From Orientallactaga sibirica (lineage: Eukaryota; Chordata; Mammalia; Rodentia; Dipodidae): DNA of 64,000 nt. Position numbers and translations under genes: made by a program. The stretch lies in NCBI GenBank assembly GCA_036365145.1, contig JAEOAD010000024.1:17051501-17115500 (forward strand), read 5' to 3'. Of the stretch, positions 56,831-64,000 are shown piece after piece; within the stretch, counting starts at the first letter, position 1; every line of letters begins with the position of its first letter. Under the pieces are notes generated by a model that saw nothing but the letters and a program-made list of their open reading frames with translations, made no database searches and was not told the DNA's origin.

Positions 56831-57245
56831 GCAGGCAAGCAAACAAACTACAAATACAAAATTAAAAAAATATAGTTAGAAAATTAAGATTTGCACAAAG
56901 ATTTATACTCAATCATGTATATATAATGACAATCTATACTATACAAGTATTTAAAATAAGCTCTTTGAAAAGAGAAACTGTAGGTGTATAGAAAATTCAA
57001 ACAGAAAGAAGAGTCTCACACATTTTCAACCTCACTCATTGTCAGCTTCCAGTACAAGAGTGTTATAGTTGTTATAATTAAGGAACCTGTACTGATACAT
57101 TATTATCAAAGTCCAGACTTTGTATTAAGATTGACTTTCAGTGAGACTGAAAAAGATGCAAGTTCTAGTCCTGCCCTAAGTATTGGGAAAAAGCTACCTC
57201 CTCCTAATTTGTATGAGTGATAATCTTTCCCCACTGGTCTTTCTC
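56831..57245. other. Unassigned AT-rich sequence
   Basis: Nothing recognised. Confidence 0.45.
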
Positions 57246-57321
57246 CCTTCCTTCCTTCCTTCCTTCCTTCCTTCCTTCCTTCCTTCCTTCCTTCCTTCCT
57301 TCCTTCCTTCCTTCCTTCCTT
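57246..57321. repeat. (CCTT)n microsatellite
   Basis: About 18 CCTT units, a pure pyrimidine tract. Confidence 0.95.
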
Positions 57322-58369
57322 TCTCTCTGTTTCTAATCTCCAAGGATTCATTAGAAGAAAGAATAGGGAATTTTCTTTTACCTTAGTAAACCCCAAAATT
57401 TTATTATTGCTTAAACCTTTCAAAGTGTCATATATATTAATAAAATAAAAATACCAAGAAAGTATGAATCTGCAATAACCAAGCAATTCCCAATAAAGAA
57501 AACTCTGGAGGCCGTAACCAGGCCTATCTTAACTGTTTATTTAAAACCCAGGCAGGATGGCACACACCTTCGTCATGAGGAGTGTTTTATGGGGGGCCAG
57601 GAGCCAGGCTTTCTTAGGCATCGGTGACAATACCATTTATCTCATTTAACAGAGCTCATGGGAAAGAAAACCCACTTTCAGCATTAATATATTTAAGAAC
57701 TTAGAAGTTTAGGATAGGGATATAACCATCACAAATCAGTCTGGAGGGTTATCTAGGGTATACGCCAGCCTAAGCAAAAAAAAAAAAATTTTTTTTTGTA
57801 ACTAGTTTTGTCTTAACATGTTTTGGAGAATATCCAAGTTTGTCTAAAAAAACACAAAACTGCTGAACTAAAATAGTGCTGAAAATTGAGCAGTTTGTAT
57901 GTCAATTACCAGCAAAATAATGCCTCAGCCTTTTCCCATTTTAATTCTCCCGTTGGTAGCATACAGCTTCACACTGTGCCTCTTCTTCCACACTCACTGC
58001 ACCAGTGTGGATTCATCTTCTGGCGATGGTTCACACTCCCGGGTTTCCCTGGAACACGGCTGCATTTCCATGAGTTGCATCAACAACGTAAGAAAGCTCA
58101 GTCCTCATAGTAATAGATGAAAGAGTAGGTTAATTATAAAAATTAAGAGAAAAACAGTGGGAAAAAAGTAAAAGAGTCAGGAAGATAAAACCAGGAAAGG
58201 CAACAAGGATTAACCTGTTTTCCCTTCTGTTGGTGGCGTCTCAGGTGGACTTGCACGTTGGTGATGAATGAGCTGGAAGTGCACAGAGCACGTGGACCCA
58301 TGAAAGCAGCTCTAAAGAAGCTTGAATGTGAGCACGACCATTTGCAAATGCTTTCAAATTAAAAAAATT
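57322..58369. other. Unassigned non-coding sequence
   Basis: GCAGGATGGCACACACCTT at about 57552 is a B1 left edge only. The remainder is not recognised. Confidence 0.45.
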
Positions 58370-58552
58370 ATAGCCGAGCGTGATGGCACACATCTTTAAT
58401 CCCAGCACTCGGGAGGCAGAGGTAGGAGGATGCCATGAGTTCTAGGCCACCCTGAGACTACCGAGTGAATTCCAGGTTAGCCTGAGCTAGAGCGAGACTC
58501 TACCTCGAAAAACAAACAAACAAACAAACAAACAAACAAACAAAATACAAAC
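58370..58552 (+). mobile_element. B1 SINE, sense
   Basis: GCCGAGCGTGATGGCACACA, TTTAATCCCAGCACTCGGG and CCTGAGACTACCGAGTG, then about nine CAAA units as tail. Confidence 0.94.
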
Positions 58553-58562
58553 TATAGTTAGA

Positions 58563-59275
58563 TAAGCCCTGGGAGTTGGGAACTACTACTGTTGTCTGGC
58601 TAAATGGATCTATTATACCCACCAAACTGCCCTCTAAATACTTCTTTTTTTTGTATCTATTCAGCAATACTTTTTTAAATTATTATTTTTTATTGACACC
58701 TTCTATACTTACATACAAAAAACACATGATATTTCCCTTCCCTCCCCCCATTCCCCTTTAGAACTCCAGTCTCCATCATATCCCCTCCCTCTCTCCATTA
58801 GTCTCTCTTTTAATTTGATGTCATCATCTTTTTCTCCTATTGTGAGGGTCTTGCGGAGGTAGTGCTAGGAACTGCAAGGTCATGGATATCGAGGCCAATT
58901 TCTGTCTGGACAGTTGCATTGTAAGGAGTCATACCCTTCCTTTGGCTCTTCCATTCTATCCGCCCCCTCTTCTGCAATGGTCCCTGAGCCTTGGAGGGTG
59001 TGATAGAGGTGTTTCAGTGCTGGGCACTCCTCCATCCCTTCTTCTCAGCACTATGTTGCCTTTTGGGTCATCCCAGTGGTCATCGCCATCTAAAAAGAGA
59101 AGCTTCTATAACCAGAAGTGAGAATAGCATTAATATGTGAATAAATGAACATTGAGCATAGTGCTAAATACTTCTATTTATTCCCATATTTTAATGCTAC
59201 TCTAACTTATGTTTAGAGATGCTTCTCTTTTCAGATGAGCTCGAGCGTGGAGGAGGTCTCAGGCACTTATGAAAA
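58563..59275 (+). mobile_element. L1-like 3' fragment, sense, split by an antisense relative
   Basis: TGTCTGGCTAAATGGATCTA to CCCTCTAAATACTTCT (58645), resuming at 59164 with CTAAATACTTCTATTTATTC and GCTTCTCTTTTCAGATGAGC. It matches 56290-56420 and is interrupted by the next feature. Confidence 0.6.
58646..59163 (-). mobile_element. L1-like 3' end, antisense, with target-site duplication
   Basis: It begins with a T run and contains TTTGATGTCATCATCTTTTT, GCAAGGTCATGGATATCGAG, TCTGCAATGGTCCCTGAGCC and AAGAGAAGCTTCTATAACCA. CTAAATACTTCT flanks it at 58634-58645 and 59164-59175, a perfect 12-base duplication. Confidence 0.72.
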
Positions 59276-59450
59276 AAGGATGTATGTGTTTCTCCCCTGC
59301 CTGCCTGCTCTCACCTTCAGGAAGAAACTGGACAGACAATATTTATTTTGACCATCAATTTATTTATTTTTTTTTGCAAATGTTACCAATACTTAAAATT
59401 ATGACCTACTTCCTTTGTTTAAAAAACAAAAGCATTCTCTTCCATTTGTT
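59276..59450. other. Unassigned sequence
   Basis: Nothing recognised. Confidence 0.4.
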
Positions 59451-59615
59451 TTTGAAAATATATTTATTTATTTAAGAGAGAGAGAGAGAGGACCAGGGCT
59501 GCAAATGAACTCCTGAAGCATGTGCATCTGGCTTTACAGAAGTACTAGGGAATTGAATCTAGGCTGATGGGCTTTGCAAGCAAGCACCCTTAACCTCTGA
59601 GCTCTCTTTCCAGCC
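59451..59615 (-). mobile_element. DIP-like SINE, antisense, internally deleted
   Basis: ATATATTTATTTATTTAAGAG, GGACCAGGGCTGCAAATGAAC and CTCTGAGCTCTCTTTCCAGC. The CCTCCAGCCACT and TGCCACTTTG segments are missing. Confidence 0.8.
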
Positions 59616-59772
59616 TGCTTACATTATTTATAATAGTAAGGTTTAAAGAAGGATATTAAGCATTTCTATGGAAAAAGTTGATTTTTTTTCTTACTAATAA
59701 GTGTTAACCAAATATTTTATTTTGTTCTTGGGTGCTCTGGTACCTGTGTCCATTATCAAAGAAAAGAGGAAT
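59616..59772. other. Unassigned sequence
   Basis: Nothing recognised. Confidence 0.4.
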
Positions 59773-60287
59773 AGACTTCCTGTCAAGATGGCATCAACCT
59801 AACCTGGCCTCACCTCATGGGTAAATAAAGATGGACGCAGAAGCTGAGGACAGAATCAGTCCAAACCGGCACTTCACCAGGGCCCCAGCTGAGGCCATAG
59901 AGTAATTGGGGAAATGAGCAAGAACGCTGCTTTCTTGGTGAACCTGGTACCAGCACAGGGGCGAAGAAAACAGACACAAAGAACACTCAACTCCTGCCAA
60001 ACTAGAGACACAGAGACTCCCATGACTTTGTCACTGAAATAGACCTAAAATAAACCTAATATGGCTCAGGGAAATTCGCAGAAGAGGGGACGGAAAGATT
60101 GTTAGAGTCATGAGATGGGTCTTTATGCACATAGACATTGCCTCTCCCGCATAACTGATGGCTACCCCCATAAGGCAGGACCCACATTACCCATGGGGAG
60201 AGGACAGGGAGAAGGCTAACAATGGTACCAGAATGGCTGTATACATATTATATAGATAACTATTAAAAAATAAAAAAGTAAAAAAAG
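59773..60287 (+). mobile_element. L1-like 3' end (Lx-type), sense, 5'-truncated
   Basis: AAGATGGACGCAGAAGCTGAG, AATTGGGGAAATGAGCAAGA, GACCTAAAATAAACCTAATA and GAAAGATTGTTAGAGTCATG closely match 5960-6660 and end in an A-rich tail. Confidence 0.65.
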
Positions 60288-61369
60288 GAACAGAGAAATA
60301 GTAACTTCTTGTGTAGTTCTCCATACACCAGAATTTCAACATAAACACACAGATGACATTTCAGTAGTTATGTTTTTTAATGATGGGTAGAATGAACTTA
60401 ACTTTCTGTCATTTACATTTGCATTTCCAAAGCCTACTTAATCCACTCTGAAATTGGGTGCATTTAATTTTGCTCAATAGTAAAACTTCAAGAATAGCAT
60501 ATTTGTGTGAAAGTGTTTGTGTATGTATGTGAAAGATATATTTCACAAATGGGCATTTAACGGTTTTATGTTTTTAATTTAAATGATAACTGGATGAAAA
60601 TCTAAATGAGCCGAGAAAAAAATTTAGCACAATTAAGTAAGTTTGGAGAACAGTTTTGTAGACTCTTTTCTCCCTCACCACTGATATCCTGAGTTAATTA
60701 TATGTAATCCAGCAACCATATTTTTGGGTGAACTGTGTGCAATATGCTGTGGACAGAGTGGAGGCACACAATCACCTCTTGGTCTTCAGCCTCTTAAATT
60801 AGGATTACTGTCAAATTTTCATAAAATTAACTTTACATTTCTTTCATTGCTTCTGCAATGGTTACGTAGCATATTTTGATTGGATCATCTGCCTAAGTTG
60901 TACTTCAAATGTAGTGCATAATGCACAATGAGAAGCAGAACATTTAATTTTGATTTAATCATTTATGTTCACTCCTTCAGTGATCTGGACTTTCTATAGG
61001 GAAGTGAGGCATTATCTCCTAACACATAAGAAGACCTCACAGAGCCAAAATATATTTTAACTATTCACTGAAGTTACTGTCATCTTGTAGCTGCATGTGT
61101 ATATCTAATAAGTATTTCTAAGCATCTACTAAGTTCACATTAAAGCTATGAACTGAAGACAAAATTAGAAATGGAATTGAGAGAACTCTATAAAGTTTTT
61201 AGCCAGTGATACTTGCTTAAATTGATACTGAACTTTTTAAAAAGTCGGTCATTTCTAGTAATTAATGTTCTAAAATGTTTATGCAGTTTTATAAATTAGT
61301 CCTTGCATGTTGGTTTATCATAAATAGAGCCATTGTCCAAATTTTTACATTCACATAGTTTGTCATTTA
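60288..61369. other. Repeat-free AT-rich sequence
   Basis: About 1.1 kb with no repeat, no long frame and no microsatellite, unusual for this window. A candidate for unique or conserved non-coding sequence. Confidence 0.5.
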
Positions 61370-61552
61370 AAAGTTTTTATTTCTTATTATTTGCAAGAAT
61401 GGGCATGTCAGGGCCTCTTGCTACTGAAAATGAACTCTAGACGTGCCCCTTTGTGCATGTGGCCTTATGTGGGTACTGGGGAACTGAATGGAACCTGGGC
61501 CTTCCAGCTTTGCAAGTAAGCGCCTTTAACTGTGGAGCCATCTCTTCAGCCT
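61370..61552 (-). mobile_element. DIP-like SINE, antisense, old
   Basis: TTTTTATTTCTTATTATTTGC, GCATGTCAGGGCCTCTTGC and GTGGAGCCATCTCTTCAGCC. The GA tract is lost. Confidence 0.8.
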
Positions 61553-61585
61553 CATTTTGTCATTTTCTTTATTCTTGTATGTGTG

Positions 61586-61660
61586 TAGTGCTGGGGCTTA
61601 AGACCAGTGCTTGTCATGTGCTAGGATAGTGTTCCCCACTGCGTTATACCCCTAGCCCAC
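61586..61660 (-). mobile_element. ID-like tRNA-derived SINE, antisense
   Basis: GTGCTGGGGCTTAAGACCAG, CTTGTCATGTGCTAGGATAG and GCGTTATACCCCTAGCCCA match an antisense ID head. Confidence 0.6.
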
Positions 61661-62147
61661 CTGTGTTTGTTCATTAAGGAATTCTGAAGCTATATCCCCT
61701 GGTAAATGTGTCATTGTCTTGACAAGGCTTCACTGACTACGATTAATGGCATATTATTATGAATCACTGGTTTAATTTCACAAACACTTAGTGAATACCT
61801 ATATTTCCTAGTAAATGAATAGGGTAATTATTATGGAATCCAGAAATTACTTAAGAGTCTATGAAATTTGTCAAGCCTTGTGAATTCTTAGAAAGTTCAC
61901 AAATGACTTTTATCTGGCAACACAGGGGAGGCGGTGATATCAAGATATCCCATTTCAATATGATGATTTAATGTGTTCAATTTCTGAGTCCAATAATTTC
62001 AAAGTGAAGAACTTGTTAAAAAAAACAACTCTTACCTTTGGCAATTGTTATATGTTTTGTGAATTTTTCATGCTATTTAATTAAAAATTATAAAACTTGA
62101 TTTTTAAATAAATAATTATAAAAAACCTTGATTAAAATATTAGTAGA
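61661..62147. other. Unassigned AT-rich sequence
   Basis: Nothing recognised. Confidence 0.45.
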
Positions 62148-62345
62148 GGGCTGGAGAGATGGACCCAGATTCAATTCCCCAGGATCCATGTAAGTCAGAT
62201 GCACAAGGGGGAGCATGTGTCTGCGGTTTCTTTGCAGGGGCTGGAGGCCCTGGTGTGTTCATTCTCTCTCTATCTGCCCCTTTCTCTATCTCTATATCTA
62301 CCTCTATCTCTCTTAAATTAATTAATTAAATATTTAAAAAAAAAC
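62148..62345 (+). mobile_element. DIP-like SINE, sense, lacking the A-box to B-box interval
   Basis: GGGCTGGAGAGATGG is joined directly to ACCCAGATTCAATTCCCCAG, so about 35 bases of the tRNA-like head are missing. The rest (GTTTCTTTGCAGGGGCTGG, then a CTCTCTC stretch) is normal. Confidence 0.87.
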
Positions 62346-62664
62346 TTTAAAAAATTAATAGAATGAAAACCATCTCATAAAAATCACCACAAAAATAACT
62401 TACAAAATAGACTCTTTAGAAGTAAAATTATTCACATGTATTGAATTTGACATTGAGTTCATTGTTGAGTTGTTAATAGTAAGGTCATTTTACTTTATAG
62501 GAGTTTTTGTCTCTGAGCTTTGTATAATTTCTAGTTCATCTTAAAATCACCAGCTCTACATATAAGGAAATAAGAAGGGCATTCATTTTTTCACAAGAAG
62601 TGTAGTTGCAGTAGATATTCTCACTTCAGTGAAATATCTATTACACTTAGAAGAAAACCCTTCA
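62346..62664. other. Unassigned sequence
   Basis: Nothing recognised. Confidence 0.4.
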
Positions 62665-62985
62665 TTATGGTTGGAATAGGTTCATGTGCTTTAATACTTG
62701 CTCCCTAGCTGGTGGCACTGTTTGGGAAGGTCATGGCAACTTTAGCAGCTGGAGCCTTGCTTACTGGATGAAGTGGACCACTAGGGGCTGGACTTGAAGT
62801 TTGATCGCCCAGCTCTACTTTGATTTCTGCCTCCCAATTGTGAACATAATGTGAGGAACCCTGCTCCCCCTCCTGCCACCATGCCTAAACACTCTGAACT
62901 TGAAGCTGAAAAGAAACCATTTCCTTCCCTAAGCTGCTTCTGGGCAGTTATTTGTTCAGAGCAATAAGAAAGTAACTGATCAGCC
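62665..62985 (+). mobile_element. MaLR-like solo LTR
   Basis: ATGGTTGGAATAGGTTCATG, CCCTAGCTGGTGGCACTGTT, CATGCCTAAACACTCTGAAC and GAAAAGAAACCATTTCCTTCC follow MaLR order. Diverged, no internal sequence. Confidence 0.65.
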
Positions 62986-63104
62986 TTGTCAGTTTCTTTA
63001 AACTCTCTCAACCAAAGTATCTTGTCAAAATACTAGCAGTGAAAGAGACCAGAGAAGCCTGTGTTTCCACTGAAACTTTAGGTTTCATATTAATATATTT
63101 TGGG

Positions 63105-63790
63105 TTCTTTTCTCTTTTTCGTTTTCTTTCTTTATTTTCAGCTAACAGTTTTCATACATGTATACAAGGTAGATCGTGATCTGCCTGTTACAGTTTCTTG
63201 TCCCCCACCCCATCCTCCTTCTACTGCACACCCTTCTTCTTTCCAAGTAATACCACCTCTCCTCTGATCCCTGTTATCGTCTGTTATCTATGAAGGAATG
63301 TTGATGGGCTCAGTCTTGCACATGTCTTGGGCAGGTAATGACGGCTTCTGGGAGATCATGAATGCACTCCTCTCCATCCTTTGACTCTTACATTCTTTCT
63401 GCTCCTCTTTTGCAATGTTTCCTGAGCATAAGAGGGGGTGGTATAGATGTCGTATTTAAAAAAAAAATTAGTTTTATTTATTTATTTATTTGAGAAAGAG
63501 AGAGAGGTAGCTAGAGAAGGAGAGAGAGAGAGAGAAATAACGGGTGTTCCAGGGCCTCCAGCCACTGCAAACGAACTCCAGACACACACCCTACCTTGTG
63601 CAGCTGGCTTATGTGGGTTCTAGGGAATCGAACCTGGGTCCTCTGGCTTTGCAGGCAAGTGCCTCAACCACTAAGCCATCTCTCCAGCCCCTAGATGTCA
63701 CATTTTATGCTGAGCAACTCAAATCATTAATTCTCAGTGTTCTCACAAGTTTTGTGTCTCTCCATAAGTCACTGTCTGGCCTTTTCTTTT
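63105..63790 (-). mobile_element. L1-like 3' end, antisense, interrupted by a DIP
   Basis: TTTTCATACATGTATACAAG, TTATCTATGAAGGAATGTTG, TTGCAATGTTTCCTGAGCAT and, after the DIP, TTTTATGCTGAGCAACTC. It matches the antisense copy at 45.33-45.92 kb. Confidence 0.6.
63458..63690 (-). mobile_element. DIP-like SINE, antisense, nested in L1-like element
   Basis: TTTATTTATTTATTTATTTGA, CAGGGCCTCCAGCCACTGC and CACTAAGCCATCTCTCCAGC. TAGATGTCGTATTT (63444-63457) and TAGATGTCACATTT (63692-63705) flank it with two mismatches. Confidence 0.92.
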
Positions 63791-64000
63791 TTAAATAAAA
63801 TCAAAATAAATTTGAATATATCAATGTGAGACCACTACAGATAAATTGCCTTGCTTTTGGATGACTAATGTGTATTTTATTGGCTCTGTAAATATAAACT
63901 TCCATCATAGATGCTAATTGTTTTGAAGAAGTTGTTAAGGTCAAAAAAATCAATGATCCAATATTTAAAAATTCCTTAACAATTTTATAATTTGCCTTTC
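63791..64000. other. Unassigned sequence to the window end
   Basis: AT-rich, nothing recognised. Confidence 0.4.

Noticed and set aside
57246..57321. CRISPR-like or tandem regulatory array
   Set aside because: It is a simple CCTT microsatellite with no spacers, in eukaryotic DNA.
1..64000. A new multi-gene biological system
   Set aside because: The window holds no host gene cluster I can support. Structure is explained by retroelements, microsatellites and unassigned non-coding DNA.

Overview
The window reads as nuclear DNA of a rodent, most likely a jerboa-type rodent (Dipodoidea, possibly Jaculus). This is inferred from its short repeats. About forty copies of one tRNA-derived SINE begin with GGCTGGAGAGATGGCTTAG and end in a pyrimidine-rich CTCTCTC stretch followed by AAATAAATA tails. 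They look like the DIP branch of the rodent B2 superfamily. They sit beside B1 (7SL-derived) monomers, B4/ID-like elements, MaLR-like LTRs and rodent L1 3' ends. The family names come from memory of these elements; no database was searched.

I found no host protein-coding gene, no exon I can defend and no functional RNA gene. The longest open frames (204 aa near 48.4-49.0 kb and 182 aa near 37.0-37.6 kb) run through SINEs or CA repeats. The one coding-derived segment is a fossil class II (beta-type) retroviral pol fragment on the minus strand at 11.6-12.4 kb. Its RNase H frame is open and keeps its acidic residues, but its integrase part is broken into other frames.

Layout: 0.4-1.5 kb is a run of DIP and B1 copies all in one orientation. 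2.1-3.4 kb holds two sense DIPs joined by an AAAAG/AAAAT tail, a TA repeat and one antisense DIP. 4.4-5.4 kb is an old repeat rearranged into inverted arms and later hit by a B1. 5.7-6.7 kb is an L1-3'-like element with target-site duplications and a nested DIP. 10.1-13.4 kb is the retroelement core: antisense L1, inserted fragment, truncated DIP, pol fossil and a 507-bp solo LTR with a perfect 6-bp duplication. 14-26 kb is mostly unassigned sequence with scattered SINEs and one or two MaLR-like LTRs. 26.7-28.4 kb is a mosaic of L1 pieces with two DIP insertions. 29-43 kb has B1, B4, DIP and MaLR insertions, including a DIP inside a DIP at 42.1 kb. 43-48 kb has two MaLR-like LTRs and a DIP cluster. 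48.5-60 kb has several L1-3'-like copies (51.2, 56.3, 58.6 and 59.8 kb). 60.3-61.4 kb is the largest clean repeat-free stretch near the right end.

The repeats give a relative history. DIP and B1 copies interrupt L1, MaLR, B4 and older DIP copies, often with visible target-site duplications, so L1-type machinery mobilised SINEs here over a long time. I see no new functional system. The points of most interest are the in-frame RNase H remnant, the solo LTR with a duplicated U3 block, the inverted-repeat complex, and the strong orientation bias of DIP copies.
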